NCBI RefSeq assembly: GCF_014205335.1
Contig: NZ_JACHNH010000001.1
Coordinates: forward strand, 1,426,001 to 1,490,000
DNA: 64,000 bases
Source: Amorphoplanes digitatis
GTDB lineage: Bacteria; Actinomycetota; Actinomycetes; Mycobacteriales; Micromonosporaceae
Reading direction: 5' to 3'
The position numbers and the translations under genes are program-made. The notes beneath the pieces were generated by a model. The model made no database searches and had not been told where the DNA came from. It saw nothing but the letters and a program-made list of their open reading frames with translations. Shown here piece after piece: positions 31,912 through 41,453 of the stretch. The number at the start of each line of letters is the position of its first letter. Within the stretch, counting starts at the first letter, position 1.

Positions 31912-32718
31912 TCACGCCGGGACCCTGGGCGGGCCGGCGGCGATCCGTTCGCGGATCTCGTGCATGCGGGCGGCGCTGTCGTGCGGCATCTGCCAGCGGG
32001 TCTCCATCCACCACGTGCAGCCGGCCTCGACCCACGGCGACACCTGCGCCCATGCCGCCGCGGGGTCGTGGCCGGGTGTCTCGCCCTCGGCGAGGATGTC
32101 GACGGTCTCCGGCGCGCCGCGCTCGATGAGCCAGGCGCGCAGCTTGCGGATCTCGTCGGGGGTGTCCGCGTTGTTGGGGATCACCCCGTCGCACTTGAGC
32201 ACGCGGCGCAGCGACTTCGGCCTGGGCCAGACGGCCACCACCCAGATCGGGATGCGCTGCTGCACCGGGCGGCCGGCCTGGTCGCCGCCCTCCACCTGGT
32301 AGTCGTAGTGCGGGCCGTGGTGGCTGGTCCCGCCCGCCCAGAGCGTGCGGATGAGGTCGATGCCCTCGTCCATCATGGCCGCCCGCTCGCGCAGGTCGGT
32401 GACCTCGCCGGTCTGCGGCAGGCCGGCGTCGAGCGCGCCGACGCCGATGCCGAGGACGGCCCGGCCGGCGGAGAGCTGGTCGACCGTCGCGACCTGGCTC
32501 GCCACCTTCCACGGGCGGCGCCAGGGCAGCGGGGTCAGCATGGTGCCGAGCCGGATCCGGGTCGTCGCGGCGGCGATCGCCGCGAGCAGGCTCCAGGCGT
32601 CGACGCCCGAAGCGGACTCCCAGACGAAGACGCCGTCCCAGCCGGACTGTTCGGCCAGGACCGCCTGCTGTAGCTGCTCGGGTGCGGTGCCGCCGGGCAG
32701 GATGACGCCGTAGTTCAT
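31912..32718 (-). CDS. LLM-class F420/flavin-dependent oxidoreductase
   Basis: The 268-residue TIM-barrel protein shows luciferase-like monooxygenase motifs: MNYGVILPGG, AVLAEQSGWDGVFVWES, IRLGTMLTPLPWRRPWKVAS, TVDQLSAGRAVLGIGVGAL and the IPIWVVAVWPR segment. Many such actinobacterial enzymes use F420 rather than flavin. TAGCGT lies seven bases before the ATG with no ribosome binding site, so the mRNA is probably leaderless. The left end of the Rhs island (32728) falls inside this promoter. Confidence 0.9.
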   Translation of the reverse strand: MNYGVILPGGTAPEQLQQAVLAEQSGWDGVFVWESASGVDAWSLLAAIAAATTRIRLGTMLTPLPWRRPWKVASQVATVDQLSAGRAVLGIGVGALDAGLPQTGEVTDLRERAAMMDEGIDLIRTLWAGGTSHHGPHYDYQVEGGDQAGRPVQQRIPIWVVAVWPRPKSLRRVLKCDGVIPNNADTPDEIRKLRAWLIERGAPETVDILAEGETPGHDPAAAWAQVSPWVEAGCTWWMETRWQMPHDSAARMHEIRERIAAGPPRVPA

Positions 32719-32727
32719 GGTGTGGAC

Positions 32728-32842
32728 GCTAGTGTGCTGCGCCGGAAATTCGCCTACAAATTCGGGCGAGTGATTCGATGATCTCTTCGGCGGTTTGGTC
32801 CAGATGAACGGGCGTGGATTCTACTTCCAGTCGGTGATCCAG
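32728..32842 (+). repeat. Left member of an imperfect inverted repeat bounding the Rhs1 locus
   Basis: Starting at GCTAGTGTG this segment matches the reverse complement of 40276-40390 at roughly 80 percent by eye over 115 bp, with one 3-bp and one 1-bp gap. Homology ends abruptly at the outer edge GCTAG in both copies. Both copies encode the last part of the same protein, so the repeat is a pair of gene remnants rather than a classical transposon end. Confidence 0.7.
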
Positions 32843-32915
32843 GATGTCCCGGCCGGGGTGAAATGCATGTGGAAGCGCGAGTATTTCGCGAGCCAGGCCC
32901 GCACGGCAGGGGTTT
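32729..32915 (-). pseudogene. C-terminal remnant of a P-loop-kinase-like gene (copy A)
   Basis: Read on the minus strand, this piece ends REILALPHAFHPGRD, ILDHRLEVESTPV, LDQTAEEIIESLARICRRIS, GAAH and then TAG. The HxFHPGRD followed by a TAEEI helix resembles the C-terminal part of small P-loop kinases, but that is only a resemblance. No N-terminal part or Walker motif is present. The opposite-end copy B (40263-40389) has lost one base but keeps the same ending ISGAAH. Confidence 0.5.
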
Positions 32916-32944
32916 TTCGGTGCCGTAGTTGTCGAATACCGGAG

Positions 32945-33240
32945 CACGTCGAGGTCGGCCGGCAGCCGGTCGTCCTCGACCACCACCTCCGCGACCCGGC
33001 CGGGCAGCACCGCGATACCGCGGGCCGCGAACTGCTCGCCCTGCTCGGCGTCCGGCTCCGGTGCCTCGTGCACGAACAGCGTCACGTCGTCGCTCCACTG
33101 GCGCCACATCAGCGCCTGGTGCAGCGACATCGGGCCGGAGCCGAGGACGCCGATTGCCCGCCCGCGCACCTCGTGGCCGTGGCAGTACGGGCAGTGCGGC
33201 ACCTCGCGGCCCCACCGTTCGCGCAGGCCCGGCAATTGCC
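32945..33240 (-). pseudogene. Internal fragment of a thioredoxin-reductase-like flavoprotein
   Basis: The fragment reads LPGLRERWGREVPHCPYCHG, EVRGRAIGVLGSGP, MSLHQALMWRQWSDDVTLFV and AARGIAVLPGRVAEVVVEDD. This is the central part of an NAD(P)/FAD-dependent thioredoxin-reductase-like protein, including CPYCHG where the family has its redox-active pair. The N-terminal FAD-binding GxGxxG part and the C-terminal part are missing. It runs in frame into the kinase-like remnant, so a chimeric reading frame spans 32729-33319, but it has no plausible start. Confidence 0.65.
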
Positions 33241-33281
33241 CCAAAGTCCACGATGGACAACACGGCGGATGCGCAACGGGA

Positions 33282-33310
33282 TTGACCATCCTCACTGCTT
33301 CGCTTAACGT
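33282..33310 (+). promoter_or_regulatory. Promoter of the Rhs1 gene
   Basis: TTGACC (33282-33287) and TAACGT (33305-33310) are separated by exactly 17 bp, close to the actinobacterial housekeeping sigma consensus. The expected transcription start is near 33317, giving a short leader with GGGGGAG before the ATG at 33343. Confidence 0.65.
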
Positions 33311-33342
33311 TCCGTCCAAATACGAGCTCTACGGGGGAGCCA

Positions 33343-36300
33343 ATGAGTCGTACACGTAGACGATCCATGCCATCGTGGTTCAGGGTCAGAGTCATGGGGT
33401 CCAGGCGACGGCGGACCCTGGCCGTAGGTTTGATCACCGCATTGCTGACCGGGACGTTCGCTGCGGTCGCCCGGCCGGCCGCAGGAGCCCTGCCGCAGCG
33501 GGCCAAGGCCCAGACATCCCAGGCGCAGGTGGTGGAGCGAGCTGACGAGGCCGCGGCGCTGATCACCGCGCGGATGACTGGGCAGAAGGTTCGGATCGCC
33601 GGGTTGACGACGGAGACCTCGGAGTTCTTTGCCCAGCCCGACGGGCAGATCACGGTCAACGTTGCCGCCGGTCCGGTCCGCACGAAGCGGGACGGTCGGT
33701 GGGTGCCGATCGACCTGACCCTGCGGCTCGCTGGGGACGGTTCAGTTCAGTCGGTCGCCGATTCGCTGAACCTGCGGATCTCCGGTGCCCGTGCCGCCGG
33801 CGGCGAACTCGCTTCGACCGGCAAGGCTGGCCGGCGCCTCGCGCTCGGCTGGCAGGGAAAGCTGCCGGCGCCTACGCTCGCCGGCACCCGGGCGACGTAC
33901 CCGGATGTCGTGCCCGGGGTCGACCTCGTCGTGCAGGCGACCCGCGCCGGTTTCGAGCAGTTCTTCATCGTGAAGAGCCGGGACGCGGTGGACCGCCTGC
34001 CCGACCTCTCCCTGCCTTTGACAGGCGACAAGGTCGCCTCGTTCGTGCCCGACTCCTCCGGTGGTCTGAGCCTGCGGGACAGCAAGGGTCACACCGTCGC
34101 GGCGGTTCCCGCGCCGGAGATGTGGGACGCCCGGCGGGTCCCCGGCACGGAAGCGCCGGTGCGCCGCACGATTGTCCCCGTCAAGCGGAAGCAGGGTACG
34201 AAGTCCGCCGCACGGGCAGCCACCGGGCAGGACAAGGGCATCACCCTTACGCTCAAGCCCGACGTCACGTGGTTGAAGGACCCGGCGACGCAGTTCCCGG
34301 TCACCATCGACCCGCAGCTCAACGCGCTGTCGACGTCGTTCGACACCTACGTCCGGCAGGATGTCACCGCCGATCGCAGTGGTGCCGCCGACCTGCAGCT
34401 CGGCCTGTTCACCGGCACGCCGAACGCCAATGCGCACGCCTTCGTGCACTGGCCGGTCGCCGCTCTGGCGGGCAAGCAGATCACTGCGGCCACGGCCAAC
34501 TTCTGGAGCTGGTGGTCGAACACCTGCACCCCGAGCTCGTGGGAGATTTGGACCACCGGTGCCGCGTCGTCGGCCACGCGGTGGGACAGCCAGCCGGAGT
34601 GGCTGAACTTCGAAGCGGCCTCCACCCAGTCCAAGGGCTACTCCACGGCATGCGATGACGGCTGGGTCTCCGTCGACGGTACGAGCTTCTTCCAGCGTGC
34701 CGCCACCGCCGGTCAGTCGACGGCCTACATGGGTCTGCGTGCGACGAACGAGACCACGACGGCCGGATCCAAGCTGTTCCGGTCCCGCAACGCCGATGAC
34801 ACCGCTCAGGTGCCGTTCGCCTCGGTCACCTACAACTCGTACCCGACGGTCGGCACCCGGTCCACGACACCGGCCACCGCCTGTGTGACCGGCGAGAACC
34901 GGCCGAAGATCAACAAGCTGACGCCGCAACTCGCCGCCGGCATCACCGACGCCGAGGGCTCAGCGGTCAAGGCCGAGTTCGAGTGGTGGGCGGTGACCGG
35001 CACCAGCAAGCTGGGCAGCACGGTGACCGGCCTGGACGCCTCCGGCACCACCTTCACCGCGGCGCCGCCCGCCGGTGCGCTGGTCAACAACAGCAGCTAC
35101 AAGTGGCGGGTACGGGGCAACGACGGCATCGTCAACGGTGTGTGGTCGACGTTCTGCGAGTTCACCGTCGACACCACGGCCGTCACCACGCCGAGCGTCT
35201 CCTCGCCGCAATACGCCCAGGACGCCTGGAGCGGCGACGCCAACGTGCCGGGTCAGTTCACCTTCGACCCGAACGGCGAAGTCGACGCGGTAGCGTACGA
35301 GTACAGCCTTGACGTGCCGATCAACAAGACGATCAACGCCCCGAGCCCCGGTGCGCCGGTGACGGTCACGTTGACGCCGTTGACGCCGGGCTGGCACAAC
35401 GTGCAGGTCCGCACCCGTGACGCGGCGGGCAAGGTCTCCGATATCAAGGCCTACCCGTTCAAGGTCGGATCCGCGGCCATCACGTCGCCGGAGACCGGCG
35501 ACATGAGCGGCGCCAAGACGTCGATCACCGCGATTACGGCGGCCTCCATCACCAAGGCGAACTACCAGTGGCGGCGGGCCGGTTCGGATCTGTGGGTGGA
35601 CATCCCCACCTCGCACGTGACCTATGCGGACGGCTCGGCGGTGGCGGCCTGGCCGATCACCGTGACGAACGGCGTCGTACCTAAGATCAACTGGGACATC
35701 GCCGCCACGCTCGCCTCGGTGGACGCCGAGTCGATCCCGCGTGACGGACCGGTGCAGCTCCGCGGAATGTTCGACGGCGGCAACGTCGACCCGATCAAGC
35801 TGAGGTTCGACCGCAACCGGGCCAGCGCGGCCACCGACGAGGTGGGCCCAGGTTCGGTGAACCTCGTCACGGGCAACTACCAGACTGGTCAGAGCGACGT
35901 CTCGATCGCCGGGCTGTCGGTGCCCCGTGTCTTCAACAGCCGCCAGACCGGTGGCGTGGACCCCCTCTTCGGTCCGGGCTGGGTGTCGAGCACGAGCGTG
36001 TCGCCGGTCGACCCGGGTTACACGAAACTGACCGTGTTCGGCAGCCTTGTTCAGGTCGGCCTGCCGGACGCCACGTCACTCGGCTTCACGAAGAAGGGTA
36101 CGGCAGGCACCGACTTCGAGCCTCCGCTCGGCGCGGAGAACTACACGCTGAAGTACAGCTCCGGGACGAACGCCTACACCTTGAGCAGCGTCAGCGGTGA
36201 CCGGGTGATCTTTACCCGCACCACCAACGACCCGGCCGGCGTCTATGTGCCGACGGCGTACACCCCGCCCGGCTCCGGCTCCACCACCTCGGTCGCGTGG

Positions 36301-39300
36301 GAGAAGGTGACGGTCAACGGGCAGACGATCATGCGGCCCACTAGGGTGCTCGCCTCGATTGCTGACGGCGTCACCTGCACCACGCTGGTCCGGGGCTGCA
36401 AGGCGCTGGAGTTCCGCTACTCCACCACCACGACCGCCACGGGAACGGCGGACGGCACCTGGGGTGCGTACGCCGGCCGGATCGCGGAGATCGCCTACAC
36501 CGCGTGGGATCCCGACCTGTCCACCCCGGCGATGCGCACCATCGTGGTGTCGCGGTACGCCTTCGACAACACCGGATGGCTGCGCGCCGCCTGGGACCCG
36601 CGTCTGGACTATACGCAGAACAGCGTCGTCCGGTCCTTGCGCAGCATCTACACCTACGGCGCCAACGGGGTGCTGACCGCCATCGCACCGCCGGCCCAGG
36701 AACCGTGGCAGTTCAGCTACACGACCGTGCCGAACGACCCGGGTTCGGGCCGGCTGTCGAAGGTGACCCGATCGGCGCTGTCGGCCGGCACCTCCGTCGA
36801 GACCGTGGTTTATCAGGTACCCGTGTCCGGTGCGGGCGCGCCGTACGACCTGTCCGCGGCCCAGACCAGCCGGTGGGGTCAAACCGAGCCGCCGACCGAT
36901 GCGACGGCCGTGTTCCCGCCCACCCAGGTGCCGACCGGTGATCCGGTCACCGGCACCCTGCCCAGCTCCTACGAGCGGGCAACCGTCACCTACCTGGACG
37001 CCAACGCCCGTACGGTCAACGGTGTCCAGCCCGGCGGTTACCTGAGCACCACCTGGTACGACGGTTTCGGCAACATCGTGCAGGAACTCGGTGCCGGAAA
37101 CCGCCAGGCGGCCCTCAACGCCTCGACCTCGGACACCCCCGCGGTGGAGGCAGAACTGGCCCGTGCGCTGTCGGAGGCCGTCGTCTACTCGGCTGACGGA
37201 CAGCGGCAGCTGGAACGGTTCGGACCGGAGCACGATGTCGTGCTGCCGAACTCCGGCACCACGGTCAAGGGAAGGGCGCACATCCGCCTGACCTACGACG
37301 AGGGCGCCCCGGAAACGGGTGGACCCTTCGACCTGGTCACCACCGAACGCACCTCGGTGAGCTACGTCAACGCCGGTCAGACCGTCGACGATGACGTGCG
37401 CACCACCACCAAGAAGTACGACTGGACGTTGCGAGCGCCGACCGTCTCGACGGTCGACCCGGGTGGCATGGAAATGATCAGCCGGACCGCATACGACACG
37501 GTCGGACGGGTGACAGCCACCACGGCGCCCGCCGGCGGAAGCGTTGACACAACGCCGTCGACCCGGCGCATCGTCTACTACACCGACGCCGCGAACACCA
37601 CCCATCCCGAGTGTGGTGGCCGTCTGGAGTGGGCAGGGCTGGTCTGCCTGACCCGATCCGGCGGCGCCGCGGACACCGGTCCGGAACTGCTCACCAAGGT
37701 CGTTACGTATGACGTATACGGCCAGCTCCGGACGACCGTCGAGAAGAACAGCGGCGGCACCCGGCGCACGTCCACCGTGACGTACGACGCGGCGGGACGA
37801 CCCGTGGAGCAGAGCATCTCCGCCCCCGGTCTGGGCAAGGCGCTGGAAAAGACCCGCACGGTTTACGACGCGGCCAGCGGTCAGAGCGTGCGCACCCAAA
37901 CGGTCAACGCGTCCAACGTGGTGACGGCAGAGGTGATCCGGGGTTACGACACGCTGGGCCGGCCGACGTCCTACACCGACGCCGACAACAACACGTCGAC
38001 GACCACCTACACCCTGCTCGGACAGCAGGCGACGAGCAACGACGGCAAGGCGACCCGTACCTACACCTACGACGGAGGTACCGAGCGGCGAGGCCTGGTG
38101 ACGTCGGTGAACGACAGTCAGGCCGGCGTCTTCACCACCACGTACGACGCCAATGGTGCCTCGGTGGCCGAGGCGTGGCCCAACGGGCTCGCGATCACGC
38201 GCACCTACGACCCGGCCGGCACGCCGACCAAGGTGGCGTACGGCCGGCCCGGCTGTGGCCAGCCCACCTGTGGTCTCTACTTCGACGCGGCCGGCTACGG
38301 CATCCACGGCCAGAAGCGGTGGTCCAGCAACACCTTCGCCTACCAGGTCCTCGACTACGACCGCTCCGGCCGGCTGGAGATGGTCAAGGAGACCAAGGGC
38401 GGCAGCTGCGCCGTCCGCAAGTACGGTTTCGACGAGGCCACCAACCGCACCTCGCTGACGAGCTATGCGCCAGCGGCCAACGGCACGTGCCAGACGACGA
38501 CCGTGGCGGCGACGAGGACATCGACCTACGACAACGCCGACCGGGCCACCACCGCCGGTTACAGCTACGACGCACTGGGCCGGACCACCACGACACCGGC
38601 CGCGGAGACCGCCAACCCCACCGGCGGGAATGTGACCGTTGCTTACCACGCCAACGACATGGTGAGCACGATCACTCAGAGTGGTCGTACCACCGACTAC
38701 ACGTTGGACGTCACAGGCTCGCGGGTGCGGTCCTGGACGGACAACATCACGGGCACCGCCGTACGGGCCACCCATCACTACACCGACGACGGTGACAACC
38801 CGGCGTGGACGCAGGAAACGGCTACCCGCTTCAGCCGGGTGGTGGCGGGACTGGGCGGCATGGCGGCCCTGTTCAACAGCACCGGTTCGGTGCTGGACTG
38901 GCAGCTCAGCAACCTCAACGGCGACATCGTGGCGGGCATCAACGGCAGCAGTGCCGGCCTCACCACCACCCGCGATTTCGACGAGTACGGGACCCCGCGC
39001 AACACCGCCGAGACCGGGAAGCTGCGCTACGGCTGGCTCGGCCAGGCTCAACGGGCATCCGATGCGCCGGCCGGCATGACGCTGATGGGCGCCCGGGTGT
39101 ACAACCCGTCCAGCGGTCGGTTCCTGTCGACCGATTCCGTGCACGGCGGTAACGCGAACGCCTACGACTACGCCAGCGGTGACCCGATCAACAAGCACGA
39201 CGTCTCGGGTCAGATGGGTTGCTGGCGCACGACCGGTTGGTCCACCAGAAAGTGGAACTACTGGTGGGGCGGTTGGGGCGGCTATCGCGCCAGCACGAAC

Positions 39301-39576
39301 TACCGCTGCTCGTTCTCGAACAGCGACATGAAGTGGATCGCCAGATTCGGCTTCATCTGGGCGATTGTCGGCATCGTCGTCGGTCTCTTCTTCATACCCG
39401 CAGGCGCGGCCTTCGAGGTCGCGGCCATAGCGCTGGCCTGGGCGTGGTGGGAGTACGAGCAAGCGTGCCCCCGCAAGCGCGGCGGATACTACGGCGGCCA
39501 AGTCCGTATCTACTACAACAAGAATTGGCGCTTCCAGTGGGCGGCCAACAAAAACAGATACCTCACGTGTAAGTGA
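33343..39576 (+). CDS. Secreted YD-repeat (Rhs) polymorphic toxin with a membrane-type C-terminal tip
   Basis: The product has 2077 residues. An N-terminal export signal (basic start, [20 protein letters not shown], to about residue 50) is followed by the actinobacterial Rhs N-region, a DNRLRE-like beta domain (about 330-500), fibronectin-like segments, then RHS/YD repeats from about 1000 to 1880 (for example [16 protein letters not shown]). The core ends with [18 protein letters not shown] near 1920 and [12 protein letters not shown] near 1950. The last ~125 residues are a different kind of sequence: Trp/Tyr/Gly-rich, one or two hydrophobic segments ([20 protein letters not shown]), and a basic aromatic tail. 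In such proteins the tip is the toxin; here it suggests a membrane-acting one. Its stop overlaps the next gene. Confidence 0.93.
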   Translation: MSRTRRRSMPSWFRVRVMGSRRRRTLAVGLITALLTGTFAAVARPAAGALPQRAKAQTSQAQVVERADEAAALITARMTGQKVRIAGLTTETSEFFAQPDGQITVNVAAGPVRTKRDGRWVPIDLTLRLAGDGSVQSVADSLNLRISGARAAGGELASTGKAGRRLALGWQGKLPAPTLAGTRATYPDVVPGVDLVVQATRAGFEQFFIVKSRDAVDRLPDLSLPLTGDKVASFVPDSSGGLSLRDSKGHTVAAVPAPEMWDARRVPGTEAPVRRTIVPVKRKQGTKSAARAATGQDKGITLTLKPDVTWLKDPATQFPVTIDPQLNALSTSFDTYVRQDVTADRSGAADLQLGLFTGTPNANAHAFVHWPVAALAGKQITAATANFWSWWSNTCTPSSWEIWTTGAASSATRWDSQPEWLNFEAASTQSKGYSTACDDGWVSVDGTSFFQRAATAGQSTAYMGLRATNETTTAGSKLFRSRNADDTAQVPFASVTYNSYPTVGTRSTTPATACVTGENRPKINKLTPQLAAGITDAEGSAVKAEFEWWAVTGTSKLGSTVTGLDASGTTFTAAPPAGALVNNSSYKWRVRGNDGIVNGVWSTFCEFTVDTTAVTTPSVSSPQYAQDAWSGDANVPGQFTFDPNGEVDAVAYEYSLDVPINKTINAPSPGAPVTVTLTPLTPGWHNVQVRTRDAAGKVSDIKAYPFKVGSAAITSPETGDMSGAKTSITAITAASITKANYQWRRAGSDLWVDIPTSHVTYADGSAVAAWPITVTNGVVPKINWDIAATLASVDAESIPRDGPVQLRGMFDGGNVDPIKLRFDRNRASAATDEVGPGSVNLVTGNYQTGQSDVSIAGLSVPRVFNSRQTGGVDPLFGPGWVSSTSVSPVDPGYTKLTVFGSLVQVGLPDATSLGFTKKGTAGTDFEPPLGAENYTLKYSSGTNAYTLSSVSGDRVIFTRTTNDPAGVYVPTAYTPPGSGSTTSVAWEKVTVNGQTIMRPTRVLASIADGVTCTTLVRGCKALEFRYSTTTTATGTADGTWGAYAGRIAEIAYTAWDPDLSTPAMRTIVVSRYAFDNTGWLRAAWDPRLDYTQNSVVRSLRSIYTYGANGVLTAIAPPAQEPWQFSYTTVPNDPGSGRLSKVTRSALSAGTSVETVVYQVPVSGAGAPYDLSAAQTSRWGQTEPPTDATAVFPPTQVPTGDPVTGTLPSSYERATVTYLDANARTVNGVQPGGYLSTTWYDGFGNIVQELGAGNRQAALNASTSDTPAVEAELARALSEAVVYSADGQRQLERFGPEHDVVLPNSGTTVKGRAHIRLTYDEGAPETGGPFDLVTTERTSVSYVNAGQTVDDDVRTTTKKYDWTLRAPTVSTVDPGGMEMISRTAYDTVGRVTATTAPAGGSVDTTPSTRRIVYYTDAANTTHPECGGRLEWAGLVCLTRSGGAADTGPELLTKVVTYDVYGQLRTTVEKNSGGTRRTSTVTYDAAGRPVEQSISAPGLGKALEKTRTVYDAASGQSVRTQTVNASNVVTAEVIRGYDTLGRPTSYTDADNNTSTTTYTLLGQQATSNDGKATRTYTYDGGTERRGLVTSVNDSQAGVFTTTYDANGASVAEAWPNGLAITRTYDPAGTPTKVAYGRPGCGQPTCGLYFDAAGYGIHGQKRWSSNTFAYQVLDYDRSGRLEMVKETKGGSCAVRKYGFDEATNRTSLTSYAPAANGTCQTTTVAATRTSTYDNADRATTAGYSYDALGRTTTTPAAETANPTGGNVTVAYHANDMVSTITQSGRTTDYTLDVTGSRVRSWTDNITGTAVRATHHYTDDGDNPAWTQETATRFSRVVAGLGGMAALFNSTGSVLDWQLSNLNGDIVAGINGSSAGLTTTRDFDEYGTPRNTAETGKLRYGWLGQAQRASDAPAGMTLMGARVYNPSSGRFLSTDSVHGGNANAYDYASGDPINKHDVSGQMGCWRTTGWSTRKWNYWWGGWGGYRASTNYRCSFSNSDMKWIARFGFIWAIVGIVVGLFFIPAGAAFEVAAIALAWAWWEYEQACPRKRGGYYGGQVRIYYNKNWRFQWAANKNRYLTCK

Positions 39577-40091
39577 CGGGACGTAGACAGATGGGCTCTA
39601 AGGTGGATGTGTGGTTGGCTGGCTCAACGGTGGCGCAACTGACGCCGCCGCCCGAATCAATCATCGACGGTGACCCGGCAGCGACCGTGGTGCGCATCTG
39701 CTGCCTGCGTCGAGAGGGAATGAGCGGGTTGGAGGTGAGCGTCGCGGTCGACGAGGCCACCGCCGGCCGGTTCACCCGGGCATGTCTACTCGAAACCATC
39801 TGGAAGCAGAGGGTGCTGCCGGCGATCCTGCTGGTATTGGCATTGACCGTCGTAGGATTCGTTATCGACGCGGTAATAAACGACTCGGAGTTGCTGGGGG
39901 TGTTTCTCCTGCTGGCATTCGTCCTGGCAGGCGTCACCTTCGGCGGCAGGTTCGCGCTGATCCTGCTGCGCTCACGGCACCATCCGAAATTGCTGAACAA
40001 CAGCGATGTTCTCATTCGCGACGTCGACCCGAGCACCGCCCGAAGGTGGGCGGATCTCAATCCAGCGGGCGCCATCACGATAAGGAACTAG
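39573..40091 (+). CDS. Candidate membrane immunity protein for the Rhs1 toxin
   Basis: The 172-residue protein begins at a GTG that overlaps the Rhs1 stop (GTGA); an ATG at 39591 is an alternative start. After a soluble part of about 85 residues it has two hydrophobic segments ([18 protein letters not shown] and [17 protein letters not shown]) and a basic C-terminal region. The GC content is visibly lower than in neighbouring genes. Position right after the toxin tip and coupled translation fit an immunity protein, and its membrane location fits the membrane-type tip. No family is recognised. Confidence 0.7.
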   Translation: MTGRRQMGSKVDVWLAGSTVAQLTPPPESIIDGDPAATVVRICCLRREGMSGLEVSVAVDEATAGRFTRACLLETIWKQRVLPAILLVLALTVVGFVIDAVINDSELLGVFLLLAFVLAGVTFGGRFALILLRSRHHPKLLNNSDVLIRDVDPSTARRWADLNPAGAITIRN

Positions 40092-40106
40092 CGAAGCAGC
40101 ACAGGC

Positions 40107-40138
40107 GGGCGTCGTCGGTCGAGAGACCGGCGGCGCCC
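40107..40138 (+). terminator. Strong terminator of the Rhs1 operon
   Basis: A 14-pair stem with two G-T wobbles around a GAGA tetraloop lies 16 bp after the immunity-gene stop. The tetraloop and stem length make a stable hairpin. There is no T-tract. Confidence 0.75.
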
Positions 40139-40191
40139 GTCGCGCTGTGCCGTCGGCGGCGATGTCCTCGGCAGTGGCGGGCCGGTAAGCC

Positions 40192-40269
40192 GCAGCTGAC
40201 CGGTTCACCTCACCGGCCGACTTCAACTCCCAACTGCAGGACTGGCTGGTGCTGGCGAACAACTGGGCC
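40192..40269 (+). pseudogene. Transposase-like fragment
   Basis: The frame reads ADRFTSPADFNSQLQDWLV followed by LANNW. The pattern F-SPADFN-QL-DWL-AN is one I associate with DDE transposases of IS21 or IS481 type in actinomycetes. Only about 25 codons are present, without catalytic residues, and a stop follows shortly. The assignment is by resemblance only. Confidence 0.4.
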
Positions 40270-40389
40270 GGATCCGGTCCTGGATAGCCGACTGGAACAG
40301 CGATCCACGACCGTTAATCTGCACCGAACCGCTGAAGAGATCCTCAATCACTCGCCCGACAGCGGCGAATTTCCGGCGCGGCACACTAG
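40263..40389 (+). pseudogene. C-terminal remnant of the same P-loop-kinase-like gene (copy B)
   Basis: The piece reads LDSRLEQRSTTVNLHRTAEE and then, after a one-base loss within ATC-CTC-AAT-CA, continues LARQRRISGAAH and TAG. It pairs with copy A at 32729-32915 in opposite orientation. The TAG overlaps the stop of the TIGR03086 gene, so the island edge coincides with the end of that gene. Confidence 0.5.
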
Positions 40390-40390
40390 C
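40276..40390 (-). repeat. Right member of the imperfect inverted repeat bounding the Rhs1 locus
   Basis: This segment is the inverted partner of 32728-32842; see that entry. Together they enclose 7.4 kb containing the Rhs gene, its putative immunity gene, and the fragments of other genes. Confidence 0.7.
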
Positions 40391-40970
40391 GGCGGGGTAC
40401 GACATCGCGGCCGAGGAGCGTGAGAATCCGATCCAGCGGGGAGCCGCCGGGGTCCGGCAGGCGGGGCGCGAAGGCAGCGCCCGGCCCCAGCCGGCTCGGG
40501 CCGTCCGGCACCGCCTCGGCGATCGGCAGGGCGGCGGCGAGCACGTCGTCCGGCAGCGCGTAGCCGACGCCGAGCGCGCTCGCCACGTCCCAGCCGTGCA
40601 CCACGTTGTCGACCAGGTGGAAGCCGATGGCGAGCCGCCGGGGTATCGGCGTCGCCGCGATCTCGGGCAGCAGGAGGTCGAGGTCGTTCGCGGCGAAGGC
40701 GTCGATGGCCGCCTCGGCCGCCTCCGCGTACGCGCGTGCGTGGTCGTCGGCGAGCGGCCGGGGTTCCCAGACGCCCGGGTCGTCGCCGTGCCCCGCCGCG
40801 GCGGCGGCGAAGCCGCGGTGCTGGGCCGTCATGTGTGCCAGGAGCGCGGCGAGGTCCCATTCCGCGCACGGCGTCGGGCGGGACAGGTCCGAGCGGGAGA
40901 TCCGGCCGACGACGGTCACGCTCGCGCGCACCGCCCGCTCGTCGCAGGACAACAGGTCAATGGTATGCAT
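40386..40970 (-). CDS. TIGR03086-type metal-binding protein (mycothiol-dependent maleylpyruvate isomerase-like)
   Basis: The 194-residue protein has the DinB-like helical fold of TIGR03086 proteins: VGRISRSDLSRPTPCAEWDL, LLAHMTAQHRGFAAAA and IGFHLVDNVVHGWDVASALG. The conserved His residues (LAHM, FHLVDNVVHGWD) form a metal site; relatives use mycothiol. The substrate is unknown. It is divergent from the MarR gene and probably controlled by it. The stop codon lies inside the right edge of the Rhs1 repeat, so the C-terminus may be slightly altered from the ancestral one. Confidence 0.88.
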   Translation of the reverse strand: MHTIDLLSCDERAVRASVTVVGRISRSDLSRPTPCAEWDLAALLAHMTAQHRGFAAAAAGHGDDPGVWEPRPLADDHARAYAEAAEAAIDAFAANDLDLLLPEIAATPIPRRLAIGFHLVDNVVHGWDVASALGVGYALPDDVLAAALPIAEAVPDGPSRLGPGAAFAPRLPDPGGSPLDRILTLLGRDVVPRR

Positions 40971-41021
40971 GTGCTTACCATCTGCGTCCGTACACGATAT
41001 GTCAAGGTGTATGTTCCGGCC

Positions 41022-41453
41022 GTGACCGGACCGGAGAGCGATCGCCCCGACCTCGCCGCCATGGCCGCGCGGCTGGCCCGGTCGCTGGTCGCGGCCGAGC
41101 GGCCGGTGCTCGCCGCGCACGACGTGTCGATGTGGGGCTACGTCGTGCTCGGCGCGCTGGCCGACGAGCCGATGCGCACCCAGGCCGCGCTCGCGCGGGC
41201 CATCGGCGCGGACAAGACCCGGATCATCGGGACCCTCGACGAGTTGCAGGAGCGCGCCCTTATCGAGCGCGAGCCCGACCCCGACGACCGGCGGGTGCGG
41301 CTGCTGCGGCTGACGCCGGCCGGGCGGCACCTGTACGCCGCGGTGCGCGCGGACATCCGGGCCGGCGAGGAGCGTCTCCTGGCCGGCCTGGCCGAGGCGG
41401 ACCGGCGCACGTTCCTGCGCGTGCTGCGCCGCCTCGACCCCGCCGACGGCTGA
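41022..41453 (+). CDS. MarR-family regulator
   Basis: The 143-residue product has a winged helix with MRTQAALARAIGADKTRIIG, LDELQERALIEREPDPDDRR, and VRLLRLTPAGRHLYAAV, the usual MarR wing and its D-x-R motif. The GTG at 41022 is the first start after the stop in the other frame; AAGGTG lies 13 bases before it. It is divergent from the TIGR03086 gene; TACAC-N11-GTGTA at 40991-41011 could be an operator. Its ligand may be a phenolic compound, as for many MarR proteins, but nothing here shows this. Confidence 0.9.
   Translation: MTGPESDRPDLAAMAARLARSLVAAERPVLAAHDVSMWGYVVLGALADEPMRTQAALARAIGADKTRIIGTLDELQERALIEREPDPDDRRVRLLRLTPAGRHLYAAVRADIRAGEERLLAGLAEADRRTFLRVLRRLDPADG

Noticed and set aside
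36076-39501. A 1141-codon minus-strand open frame inside the Rhs1 gene
   Set aside because: Antisense to YD repeats; composition is repetitive (Gly/Val/His/Arg) and shows no recognisable fold.
32728-40390. Classical transposon with terminal inverted repeats and target duplication
   Set aside because: The inverted segments are protein-coding remnants with about 80 percent identity, no intact transposase is present, and no clear short target-site duplication is seen outside the GCTAG edges.
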